From Motilibacter aurantiacus (GTDB lineage: Bacteria; Actinomycetota; Actinomycetes; Motilibacterales; Motilibacteraceae), in the NCBI RefSeq assembly GCF_011250645.1, contig NZ_JAANNO010000003.1:186001-250000 (forward strand): a DNA stretch of 64,000 bases, written 5' to 3'. The translations under genes were made by a program, and so were the position numbers. Below, one piece after another: positions 28,395 to 36,680 of the stretch; position 1 is the first letter of the stretch, and each line of letters starts with the position of its first letter. Under the pieces are notes generated by a model that made no database searches, was not told the origin of the DNA, and worked only from the letters and a program-made list of their open reading frames with translations.

Positions 28395-29500
28395 CCGACC
28401 CGGACCAGGTCCCGCAGCTCGGCGAAGCGGGACTCCCCGATGCCGTCGACCTCGCGCAGCTCCTCCACCGCGGAGAAGCGGCCGTTCGCGGTGCGCCAGT
28501 CGATCAGCCGCTGGGCCAGCACCGGGCCGACCCCGGGCAGGGTGTCGAACTGCTCGACGGTCGCGGCGTTGAGGTCGAGCTGCCCGCCTCCGGCCGCCAC
28601 TCCTGCTCCCGCCCGCCCCGGCACCGGGGCGCCACCCACCGGCGGCAGCGCCGCAGCGGGCGGGGCCTCCCCCTTCCCGAGGACCAGCACCTGCTCGCCG
28701 TCGACGAGCCGCCGGGCCAGGTTGAGCGACCGCAGGTCCGCGCCGGGCGTCGTCCCGCCGGCGACCTCGATAGCGTCGGCGACGCGGGCACCCCCGGGCA
28801 GCTCGACGAGGCCCGGGCGGCGTACCCGGCCCGCCACGTCCACCACGACCACGGCGGCTGCCGACCCCCCGGTGCCCGCAGCCGGGCCAGGAGCGCTCAA
28901 GGGCGCAGCGGACTGCTCGACCCGCGGCGGCACGGCCACCGGCCGGGGGCGGGACACGCCCCAGAGCAGGGCAACGACGACGACCGCGGCCGCCGCGACG
29001 CCCGCGAGCGCCAGCACGGCGGCCGGGCTCAACGCGAGGGCTCCCGCCCGCACGGTCGCGGGCAGCCGGTCGGCCAGGGCCGCCCGCCAGTCGCCGGGGC
29101 CGTCCCGCCGCGCCCGGCGCCGCCCGTCCCGGGAAGCCCGCTCGTCCCGGGCGTCCCGCACCGGCTCCTCCCGCAGGCCGAGCCTGCCGCCCCCCGAGGC
29201 CTCCCCCAGGTCGTCGGCCCACCCGAGCCCGTCGAGGCCGTCGTCGGCCTCCTCGTCCTCGCGCCTGCGCGCGCCGGCCGGCAGCATGCCCGGGAGCCAC
29301 CCACCCTCCACCGCCGCGGCCGGAGTCGACGTGGCGGCCGGACGGCCGTGCCGGGGCAGCCGGCCCGCAGGGCCGGCATCGGCGACGTCGTGCTCGGGAA
29401 CAGGGCCGGGCGGCCGACCGCTCGCGCCCGGCGGAAGCGGTGGCACCACGGCACGCAGCCGCCTGGCTGCCGGCGGCTCGTCTTGGCGGGCACGGGGCAT
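28391..29500 (-). CDS. comEA: competence protein ComEA (helix-hairpin-helix DNA receptor)
   Basis: A 369-residue protein with a long, Pro/Arg-rich cytoplasmic N terminus (about 165 residues), one membrane helix (VLALAGVAAAAVVVVALLWG), an SLBB domain (VVVVDVAGRVRRPGLVELPG) and a C-terminal pair of helix-hairpin-helix motifs (FDTLPGVGPVLAQRLIDWR and VDGIGESRFAELRDLV). It binds double-stranded DNA outside the membrane and hands it to ComEC, with which it is translationally coupled. The N-terminal extension is longer than in Bacillus ComEA but usual in actinobacteria. Confidence 0.93.
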   Translation of the reverse strand: MPRARQDEPPAARRLRAVVPPLPPGASGRPPGPVPEHDVADAGPAGRLPRHGRPAATSTPAAAVEGGWLPGMLPAGARRREDEEADDGLDGLGWADDLGEASGGGRLGLREEPVRDARDERASRDGRRRARRDGPGDWRAALADRLPATVRAGALALSPAAVLALAGVAAAAVVVVALLWGVSRPRPVAVPPRVEQSAAPLSAPGPAAGTGGSAAAVVVVDVAGRVRRPGLVELPGGARVADAIEVAGGTTPGADLRSLNLARRLVDGEQVLVLGKGEAPPAAALPPVGGAPVPGRAGAGVAAGGGQLDLNAATVEQFDTLPGVGPVLAQRLIDWRTANGRFSAVEELREVDGIGESRFAELRDLVRVG

Positions 29501-29611
29501 GCGACGACGCTAGGGACGGCGGAAGGCGCGCAGGGCCGGGCGAGCCCGAGCTGTGGACGGCCGAGCAGAGCCTGCTCCCCTGTGGACGAGCGGCCCCCGC
29601 GCGGCCGGCTG

Positions 29612-30478
29612 TCAGGCCGGCGCGACGACGATCCCCAGCACGCCGGGCCCGACGTGCGCCCCGATGACGGCGCCGACCTCCGCGACCACCAGCCGACGCA
29701 GCCCCGGCAGCAGGCCCGGGAGGCGATCGGCGAGCTCCTGCGCGCCCTCCCGGTCCCCCAGATGGTGGACGGCGACGTCGACCTGGTCGCGGCCGGCGTG
29801 CCCCGCCGCCGCGGCGACCATGCGCTCGATCGCGCGCGGCCGCGTGCGCACCTTCTCCAGCGGCTCGACCTGGCCGTCGGCGACCCGGAGCAGCGGCTTG
29901 ATCGACAGCGCGGAGCCGAGCAGGGCCTGGGCGGCGCCGATCCGGCCACCGCGGCGCAGGTGCTCCAGCGTGGGGACCATGAACCAGAGGCCGGCCCGTT
30001 CCACGCGCTTGCGGGCGGCGGTCTCGACCACGTCGAGCCCGGCGCCGCCGGCGGCCGCCTCTGCCGCGGACAGCACGGCGTACCCCATGGCCATGCCGAG
30101 GGTCCGCGCGTCGAGGACCCGGACGTCGAGCGAGGCTTCGCGAGCGGCGATGCGCGCCGCCTCGTACGTCCCCGACCAGGACGAGGACAGGTGGACCGAC
30201 AGCACGGCACTCGCCCCCGCCCGCTCGGCCGCGGCGTACGCGGCCCGGAACGCGCGCGGGGAGGGGCTCGACGTGGTGACCGGCGCGCGGCGGCGCAGGG
30301 CGTCGGCGACCTCGCCGGGTGCGACCTCCGGCTCGAGCGCCTCCCGCCCGTCGACGACGACGTGCAGCGGGACGACGACGACGCCGGCGTCCGAGACGAG
30401 GTCGCCGGGCAGGCAGGCGGTCGAGTCGGTCACGAGCGCGACCGACCCACCGCCCGCCGGGCCCACGCCGGAGGCCAC
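29612..30478 (-). CDS. DegV-family fatty-acid-binding protein
   Basis: A 288-residue FakB/DegV protein. VALVTDSTACLPGDL, TSSPSPRAFRAAYA and VLSVHLSSSWSGTYEAARIA are the conserved fatty-acid head-group motifs. These proteins present a fatty acid to FakA-type kinases; no fakA is seen here. The start is 7 bases past the leuS stop, so the gene is likely read from the leuS transcript. Confidence 0.92.
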   Translation of the reverse strand: MASGVGPAGGGSVALVTDSTACLPGDLVSDAGVVVVPLHVVVDGREALEPEVAPGEVADALRRRAPVTTSSPSPRAFRAAYAAAERAGASAVLSVHLSSSWSGTYEAARIAAREASLDVRVLDARTLGMAMGYAVLSAAEAAAGGAGLDVVETAARKRVERAGLWFMVPTLEHLRRGGRIGAAQALLGSALSIKPLLRVADGQVEPLEKVRTRPRAIERMVAAAAGHAGRDQVDVAVHHLGDREGAQELADRLPGLLPGLRRLVVAEVGAVIGAHVGPGVLGIVVAPA

Positions 30479-30485
30479 GGGAGGC

Positions 30486-33344
30486 TCAGGCCGGGACGAC
30501 GTTGACCAGCTTGGGCGCGCGGACGATCACGGTACGCACGCCGCGGTCGCCCAGTGTGCGGCGCACCCCCTCGGTCGCCAGCGCGAGCTCGCGCAGCTCG
30601 TCCTCCCCGATCGACGGCGGGACCTCGAGCCGGTCGCGGACCTTGCCGGCCACCTGCACCACGCAGGTCACGGTCTCCTCGACGAGCAGCGCCGGGTCGG
30701 CGACCGGGAAGGGCTCGTACGCCAGCGTTCCCTCGTGCCCGAGCCGGGCCCACAGCTCCTCCGCGACGTGCGGGGCGAGCGGCGCGAGCATCAGCACCAG
30801 GGGCTCCACCACTTCGCGCGGCGCGGGGCCGCCCCGCTTGGTGAGGGCGTTGTTGAGCTCGATGAGCTTGGCCCCGGCGGTGTTGAACCGCAGCGCCGCG
30901 TAGTCGCCACGGACCCCGTCGACGACCCGGTGCAGCAGCCGGCGCAGCTCCTCGTCGGCCGGCTCGTCGGCCACGACGGTCTCGCCGGAGGACTCGTCCA
31001 CGACGTTGCGCCACAGCCGCTGCAGGAAGCGGAACGAGCCGACGACCGCGCGCGTCTCCCAGGGCCGGGAGACCTCCAGCGGGCCCATCGACATCTCGTA
31101 GAGCCGCAGGGTGTCCGCACCGTACGTCTCGGCCATCTCGTCGGGCGTGACGCTGTTCTTGAGCGACTTGCCCATCTTCCCGTACTCACGGTTGACGACC
31201 GAACCGTGATACAGGAACCTGCCTTCCTGCTCCTCGACCTCGGCCGCCGGCACGTAGACGCCGCGCTCGTCCGTGTAGGCGTACGCCTGGATGTAGCCCT
31301 GGTTGAAGAGCTTGTGGTACGGCTCGGAGCTCGAGACGTAGCCCAGGTCGTGCAGCACCTTGTGCCAGAAGCGGGAGTAGAGCAGGTGCAGCACGGCGTG
31401 CTCGACCCCGCCGACGTAGAGGTCCACACCGCCGACGGAGTCGTCGCCGCCGCGCGGCCCCATCCAGTAGCGCTCGTTCTCCGGGTCGACGACCCGCTCG
31501 GTGTTCACCGGGTCGACGTAGCGCAGGTGGTACCAGCAGGAGCCGGCCCAGTTCGGCATCGTGTTGGTGTCGCGGCGGTACTTCCTCGGGCCGTCGCCGA
31601 GGTCGAGCTCGACCTCGAGCCACTCGGCCGCCCGCGACAGCGGCGCCTCCGGCATCGAGTCGGCGTCGTCCGGGTCGTAGGTCCGTGGCGAGTAGTCCGA
31701 CACCTCGGGCAGCGTCACCGGCAGCATCGAGTCGGGCAGCGGCACGACGTGGCCGTCCTCGTCGTAGACGACGGGGAACGGCTCCCCCCAGTAGCGCTGC
31801 CGGCTGAAGAGCCAGTCGCGCAGCTTGTACGTCGTGGTGCCGGTGCCCGCGCCCAGCTCCTCCAGGCGCGCGATCGCCCGCTCCTTGGCCTCCGCGCGCG
31901 GGAGCCCGTCCAGGAAGCCGGAGTTGATCGTGGGTCCGTCGCCGGTGTAGGCGCCGCCCACGAAGCCCTCGGGCGGCTGCACGGTCCGGACGACCGGCAG
32001 GCCGAACTTCTCGGCGAAGTCGTAGTCCCGGGTGTCCTCGGCCGGCACGGCCATGATCGCGCCGGTGCCGTAGCCCATGAGCACGTAGTCGGCCACGAAC
32101 ACCGGAACGGAGCTTCCGGTGAGCGGGTTGACCGCGTACGCCCCGGTGAAGACGCCGGTCTTCTCCCGCGTGTCGGAGGTGCGCTCCTCGTCGGTCTCCC
32201 GCGCCGCCCGCGACCGGTACGCCTCCACGGCCTCGCGCGGGGACGCGGCGCCGCCGGTCCACCGCTCGTCCACGCCTGCAGGCCACGAGCCCGCGACGAT
32301 CTGCTCGACCAGCGGGTGCTCCGGGGCCAGCACCACGTAGGTCGCGCCGAACAGCGTGTCCGGGCGGGTGGTGAAGACGCGCACCGAGGCGCCCTCGACC
32401 CCGGAGACCGCGAAGTCGACGTGGGCACCGTGGGAGCGGCCGATCCAGTTGCGCTGCATCAGCTTGACCGGCTCGGGCCAGTCCAGCAGCTCCAGGTCGT
32501 CGAGCAGCCGGTCGGCGTACGCGGTGATCCGCATCATCCACTGGCGCAGGTTGCGCTTGAAGACGGGGAAGTTGCCGCGCTCGCTGCGCCCGTCGGCGGT
32601 GACCTCCTCGTTGGCCAGCACGGTGCCCAGCCCCGGGCACCAGTTGACCGGGGCCTCCGCGACGTACGCGAGGCGCCTGGCGTCGAGCGCGGCAGCCCGC
32701 TCGGACGCGGACAGCAGGGACCATGCACGGCCGTCGGGGGTGGCGACCTCACCTGTCGCGTACGCCGCCTCGAGCTCCGGGATCGGGCGCGCCTTGCCCT
32801 GCTCCTCGTCGTACCAGGCGTTGTGGATCTGCAGGAAGATCCACTGCGTCCAGCGGTAGTAGTCCGGGTCGATGGTGGAGATCGAGCGGCGCGGGTCGTG
32901 GGCGAGGCCCAGCGTGCGCAGCTGCCGGCGCATGGTCGCGATGTTGGACTCGGTCGTGACGCGCGGGTGCTGGCCGGTCTGGACGGCGTACTGCTCGGCG
33001 GGCAGGCCGAAGGCGTCGTAGCCGAGGGTGTGCAGGACGTTGGCGCCGGTCATGCGCGAGTAGCGTCCGAAGACGTCCGTGGCGATGTAGCCGAGCGGGT
33101 GGCCGACGTGCAGGCCGGACCCCGAGGGGTACGGGAACATGTCCATGACGAAGACCCGCGGGCGGTCGTCGACGTCGCCCGCCAGCGGGCCGGTCGGGTT
33201 GGGCGCGTGGAACGTGCCCTCGCTGTCCCACCGGTCCTGCCAGCGCCGCTCGATGTCGGCGGCGAGCGCAGCGGTGTAGCGGAAGCGCGGCAGCGCCTCC
33301 TCGGGCTCGCCCGTCGTGCCCGGCTGGGTGATGCTGTCCGTCAT
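30486..33344 (-). CDS. leuS: leucyl-tRNA synthetase
   Basis: A 952-residue class I aminoacyl-tRNA synthetase charging tRNA-Leu. The HIGH region is [16 protein letters not shown] and the KMSKS loop is [11 protein letters not shown]; a CP1 editing domain lies between them (from about [19 protein letters not shown]), and an anticodon-binding domain is C-terminal. The ATG at 33344 has GGAG about 8 bases upstream. A 12-codon leader peptide with four consecutive Leu codons and a competing hairpin set lies upstream, predicting induction when charged tRNA-Leu is scarce. Confidence 0.97.
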   Translation of the reverse strand: MTDSITQPGTTGEPEEALPRFRYTAALAADIERRWQDRWDSEGTFHAPNPTGPLAGDVDDRPRVFVMDMFPYPSGSGLHVGHPLGYIATDVFGRYSRMTGANVLHTLGYDAFGLPAEQYAVQTGQHPRVTTESNIATMRRQLRTLGLAHDPRRSISTIDPDYYRWTQWIFLQIHNAWYDEEQGKARPIPELEAAYATGEVATPDGRAWSLLSASERAAALDARRLAYVAEAPVNWCPGLGTVLANEEVTADGRSERGNFPVFKRNLRQWMMRITAYADRLLDDLELLDWPEPVKLMQRNWIGRSHGAHVDFAVSGVEGASVRVFTTRPDTLFGATYVVLAPEHPLVEQIVAGSWPAGVDERWTGGAASPREAVEAYRSRAARETDEERTSDTREKTGVFTGAYAVNPLTGSSVPVFVADYVLMGYGTGAIMAVPAEDTRDYDFAEKFGLPVVRTVQPPEGFVGGAYTGDGPTINSGFLDGLPRAEAKERAIARLEELGAGTGTTTYKLRDWLFSRQRYWGEPFPVVYDEDGHVVPLPDSMLPVTLPEVSDYSPRTYDPDDADSMPEAPLSRAAEWLEVELDLGDGPRKYRRDTNTMPNWAGSCWYHLRYVDPVNTERVVDPENERYWMGPRGGDDSVGGVDLYVGGVEHAVLHLLYSRFWHKVLHDLGYVSSSEPYHKLFNQGYIQAYAYTDERGVYVPAAEVEEQEGRFLYHGSVVNREYGKMGKSLKNSVTPDEMAETYGADTLRLYEMSMGPLEVSRPWETRAVVGSFRFLQRLWRNVVDESSGETVVADEPADEELRRLLHRVVDGVRGDYAALRFNTAGAKLIELNNALTKRGGPAPREVVEPLVLMLAPLAPHVAEELWARLGHEGTLAYEPFPVADPALLVEETVTCVVQVAGKVRDRLEVPPSIGEDELRELALATEGVRRTLGDRGVRTVIVRAPKLVNVVPA

Positions 33345-33440
33345 TCGTCCCGCTCCGTCGCTCGCGTCATCCGCACACCGGCGCGCCGCTTGCCCTGCTC
33401 CCCACCGCGCCCGCCTGCGGCGGGACCGGCCCTCTACAAC

Positions 33441-33494
33441 GCGAGAGCCCCCCGGGACACCGAGGGGCTCGCCGCGCCGGCCGGGCTCTCCCGG
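33441..33494 (-). promoter_or_regulatory. leuS attenuator: competing hairpins
   Basis: On the minus strand GGGGCTCTCGC (33441-33451) can pair with GCGAGCCCC (33464-33472, two-base bulge) as a terminator-like hairpin, or with GAGAGCCC inside 33481-33494, which itself can fold as CCGGG-AGAG-CCCGG. The two pairings exclude each other, as in classical attenuation. Attenuators of leuS have been predicted in some Streptomyces. The T-run after the hairpin is weak. Confidence 0.6.
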
Positions 33495-33533
33495 CTAGCG
33501 CGGCTGGACGAGGAGGAGCAACTGCGCTCGCAT
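33495..33533 (-). CDS. leucine leader peptide of leuS (12 aa)
   Basis: ATG at 33533 opens MRAQLLLLVQPR, with four consecutive Leu codons (TTG CTC CTC CTC), then TAG. The stop is one base from the first segment of the attenuator. A TACCGT box ends 7 bases before the ATG, suggesting a leaderless message. Confidence 0.75.
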   Translation of the reverse strand: MRAQLLLLVQPR

Positions 33534-33540
33534 GGCCTCA

Positions 33541-33546
33541 ACGGTA
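33541..33546 (-). promoter_or_regulatory. candidate -10 box (TACCGT) for the leuS leader
   Basis: Same hexamer, and nearly the same distance to the leader ATG (7 bases), as the box before the leuA leader at 2137-2142. A -35 element is not obvious. Confidence 0.4.
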
Positions 33547-33583
33547 GCGCAGGGCACGCCGGCACCGTCCCTGACGTGACAGC

Positions 33584-34648
33584 TCAGCGGGCGGGGTCGC
33601 GTCGCGGCAGCGGGCCCGGCGTCTCCGCCAGCAGCGTGCAGCGCGCGAGAAGCTCCTGCCGGCCGCGCGCCAGCAGGGTGTCGAGCGTGCCCGAGTCCCA
33701 CGGGGCGAGCATGGCGCCGCCCGCCACGATCGAAGCGGCCACGCGGTCGGCGTCGAGCGCGATGGCGTCGGAGCTGACGGCGGGGTCGGAGGCGAGCCGG
33801 CGGCTGACCCGGCGCTCCAGCTCGGCGGGGGGCATGCCGGGGCCGGGGCCGAGCACCCAGAACTCGGCCTTCTCCCAGTGGGCGACCACGTCGGTGGTGC
33901 GGGTGGCGCCGCGCAGCGCCTCGGCGACGGCGACGAGGAAGTCGTCACGGGCCTCGCGGGAAAGGCCCGCGACGAGCCCCGCCCCGTCGGCCTCGACGAT
34001 CACGCAGTGCACCGCGTCGCCCTGTCGCCGCGCGGTCTCGACGATCTGCGTGCCGAGCAGCTCGACCCCCTGGCGGTTGGCGAGGCCGGTCAGCGGGTCG
34101 CGCACCAGGCTCGCCTCGGCCGCCTCGAGGGCGACCTGCAGCGCCTCGGCGTCCGACCGGCGCTGCACGCCGATCGCGAGGGCCAGCAGGGTGGCCGGCA
34201 GCAGCCCGAGGACGAGCGCGCACAGGTGGCCGACGGGAGCGGGAGCGGCCGCCGCGGTCACCAGGCCGACGGCCCAGGCGGCGCCGAGCATCCCGGCGAG
34301 GACGCGCCCGGGCCGCAGGACGAGGCCGAGGGCGGCGACGGGGACCGCGCCGGCGGCTGCCGCGGCGGCGGTACCGGTCAGCGCGGAGGCCGCCCCGGCG
34401 TACGCCGAGAGGAGGAGCAGCGCGCAGGCCGCGAGCACGTCGGCCTGCGCCGGCCGCTGCCGTCCGAGCACGCCGAGCACCCCGACCCCGACGGCGGCCG
34501 CGCCCGCCGCGGCGAGGGCCCCGAGGCCGTGGCGCACGCCGGCCAGGGCCGCGGCACCGCTCGCGAGCAGCAGGAGGGCGGCCACCGCCGACGCCGCCAG
34601 CGGCAGCGTGCGGACGAGGGCAGCGGAGGGCCCGGACGCCGGCGACAT
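33584..34648 (-). CDS. membrane protein with degenerate GGDEF domain
   Basis: A 354-residue protein. About seven hydrophobic segments fill residues 8-175. A GGDEF-type domain follows: RDPLTGLANRQGVELLG is conserved, but the active-site loop that should read RYGGDEF is HWEKAEF. Diguanylate cyclase activity is therefore unlikely; degenerate GGDEF domains can still bind nucleotides or partners. The ATG at 34648 begins MSPASGPSAAL; the open frame upstream overlaps the recQ promoter region. It converges on nothing: it is read toward leuS and divergent from recQ. Confidence 0.8.
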   Translation of the reverse strand: MSPASGPSAALVRTLPLAASAVAALLLLASGAAALAGVRHGLGALAAAGAAAVGVGVLGVLGRQRPAQADVLAACALLLLSAYAGAASALTGTAAAAAAGAVPVAALGLVLRPGRVLAGMLGAAWAVGLVTAAAAPAPVGHLCALVLGLLPATLLALAIGVQRRSDAEALQVALEAAEASLVRDPLTGLANRQGVELLGTQIVETARRQGDAVHCVIVEADGAGLVAGLSREARDDFLVAVAEALRGATRTTDVVAHWEKAEFWVLGPGPGMPPAELERRVSRRLASDPAVSSDAIALDADRVAASIVAGGAMLAPWDSGTLDTLLARGRQELLARCTLLAETPGPLPRRDPAR

Positions 34649-34796
34649 CGTCACGACCGCCCATCGGCAGGAGCTGGCATGGGCTTGAGGTTTCCACACC
34701 AACTGTCTGCGGGGCAGCTGTATCGGCCTCGATTCCACACTGCTGGAGCATCCGCCGCGGGTTGATCTCGGTCGCACCCGGGCAGGACGGCTCCCC

Positions 34797-36437
34797 GTGG
34801 AGCAGAACGCCGATGGCACGCCCCTTCCCGCCGTCCAGGACGAGCACGCCGAGCTCGACCGGGTCCGGGAGACCGCCCGTGACGTGTTCGGGTGGGAGGA
34901 GCTGCGGCCCGGCCAGGCCGAGGCGATCAGCGCCGTGATGAACGGGCGGGACGCGCTCGTCGTGATGCCCACGGGCGCGGGCAAGTCCGCGACCTACCAG
35001 CTGCCGGCCCTGCACCTCGACGGCCCGACCCTCGTCGTCTCTCCGCTGCTCGCGCTGCAGCGGGACCAGGTCGAGGCGCTGGACCGGCGCGGGGAGGGCG
35101 CCGAGGCGGTCCGGGTCAGCTCCGACGTGGGGGCCCGCGAGCGCCGCGAGGCGTTCGAGGCAGTCCGCGAGGGCGACGCCGAGTTCCTCTTCATGTCACC
35201 CGAGCAGCTGGCCAACCCGGACGTGGTCGAGCAGGTGCGCGCGGCGGCGCCGTCGCTCATCGCCGTGGACGAGGCGCACGTGGTGTCCGCGTGGGGCCAC
35301 GACTTCCGGCCGGACTACCTCGGCCTCGGGGACGTGATCGACGCGCTCGGCCATCCGCCGGTGATCGCGCTCACCGCGACCGCGGCGCCCCCGGTGCGGG
35401 ACGACATCGTCGAGCGGCTGCACCTGCGCGACCCGTTCGTCCTCGTGACCGGCTTCGAGCGGCCGAACATCGGGCTCGAGGTCGTCCGCGTCCGCACGGC
35501 CGAGGAGAAGCGCGACCAGGTCGTGCTGCGCGCCGCATCGGAGCAGAAGCCGGCGATCGTGTACGTCGCGACCCGGCGCAGCGCCGAGGAGATCGGCTCC
35601 GCCCTGGCCGAGCTCGGCATGTCCGCCGCCGCGTACCACGCCGGAATGCGCAAGGCCGAGCGCGAGCGCGTCCAGACCGAGTTCATGGACGGCGGGCTCG
35701 ACGTGATCGTCGCGACGAGCGCGTTCGGGATGGGCATCGACAAGCCGGACGTCCGCACGGTGATCCACGAGGCCGTCCCGGACTCGCTCGACAGCTATTA
35801 CCAGGAGATCGGGCGGGCCGGCCGGGACGGCGAGCCCTCGATCGCGGTGCTCTACTACCGGCCTGAGGACCTCGGGCTGCGCCGCTTCTTCGTCTCCGGC
35901 GCCCTCAAGCAGGAGGACCTCGTCGCGGTCGCCCGGCTGCAGGCCGAGGGGCTGGACCGGGAGGCGATCGCGGAGCGCACCGGACTGGGGCCGCGCAAGC
36001 TCGTGCGGCTGCTCAACGCGCTGGAGGAGGCGGGCGGCGACGACCCCCGGGAGCAGGCCGAGCAGGCCGTGGAGGCGGAAGAGGCGCGCCGGCGCATGGA
36101 CCGCTCGCGCATCGAGATGTTGCGCGGCTACGCGGAGACCGACGGCTGCCGCCGGCAGTTCGTCCTCGGGTACTTCGGCGAGGACCTGCCTGAGCCGTGC
36201 GGCAACTGCGACACCTGCCGAGCCGGCACCGCGCAGGAGGCGGCCGACGAGGTCCCGGAGGACGCGCCGTTCGCGCTCCAGTCGGCCGTGGTGCACGACA
36301 CGTTCGGCGAGGGCATCGTGATGCGCTACGAGGAGGACCGCGTCGTGGTCCTCTTCGAGCAGGAGGGCTACAAGGTCCTCGCGCTGGACGCGGTCACCTC
36401 CAACGGCCTGCTAGAGGCCGTCACCGGCGAGGGCTGA
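34797..36437 (+). CDS. RecQ-family ATP-dependent DNA helicase
   Basis: A 546-residue superfamily 2 helicase unwinding DNA 3' to 5' by family precedent. Motifs visible are 0 (FGWEELRPGQ), I (MPTGAGKS), II (DEAHVVSAWGHDFR), III (ALTATA) and VI (YYQEIGRAGRDG). The zinc site CRRQFVLGYFGEDLPEPCGN with CDTC is intact. There is no HRDC domain; instead about 55 residues (VVHDTFGEGIVMRYEEDRVV) form a small beta domain of the UvrD C-terminal type seen in some actinobacterial RecQ proteins. GTG start at 34797. It is the first gene of the accessory-looking region. Confidence 0.92.
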   Translation: MEQNADGTPLPAVQDEHAELDRVRETARDVFGWEELRPGQAEAISAVMNGRDALVVMPTGAGKSATYQLPALHLDGPTLVVSPLLALQRDQVEALDRRGEGAEAVRVSSDVGARERREAFEAVREGDAEFLFMSPEQLANPDVVEQVRAAAPSLIAVDEAHVVSAWGHDFRPDYLGLGDVIDALGHPPVIALTATAAPPVRDDIVERLHLRDPFVLVTGFERPNIGLEVVRVRTAEEKRDQVVLRAASEQKPAIVYVATRRSAEEIGSALAELGMSAAAYHAGMRKAERERVQTEFMDGGLDVIVATSAFGMGIDKPDVRTVIHEAVPDSLDSYYQEIGRAGRDGEPSIAVLYYRPEDLGLRRFFVSGALKQEDLVAVARLQAEGLDREAIAERTGLGPRKLVRLLNALEEAGGDDPREQAEQAVEAEEARRRMDRSRIEMLRGYAETDGCRRQFVLGYFGEDLPEPCGNCDTCRAGTAQEAADEVPEDAPFALQSAVVHDTFGEGIVMRYEEDRVVVLFEQEGYKVLALDAVTSNGLLEAVTGEG

Positions 36438-36680
36438 CCCGCGGCCCGCTGACGCCGCGCCGGAGGTGTCGCGCCGTTCCCGCCGCTCATCAAGATCGCT
36501 CGATCAACGCGGACGAAATGTGCCAGCCATCCCTCTGCCACAAATGTCGGGACTTGAAGGAAGATTTCCGCTAAGTCGTTGCAAAGCGACAGTATCGGTG
36601 GTTGCCTACGGCGCGCGCCCGGACCGTGGCGCAGAGGAACCGCGAGGCCGCCGAGCGCCTCGCTCACTCCGGAGGCATGT

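Noticed and set aside
26019-29300. Extending ComEC to a 1093-codon protein
   Set aside because: The upstream part is the comEA gene read in another frame; the ATG at 28394 overlaps the comEA stop and starts the family N terminus.
33441-33472. A T-box riboswitch before leuS
   Set aside because: No T-box sequence or specifier stem is present; the Leu-rich leader peptide explains the region better.
29553-34688. A 1711-codon plus-strand open frame across comEA, degV and leuS
   Set aside because: It is antisense to three clearly identified genes, lacks any domain, and is the open-frame artefact expected opposite G/C-third-position codons.
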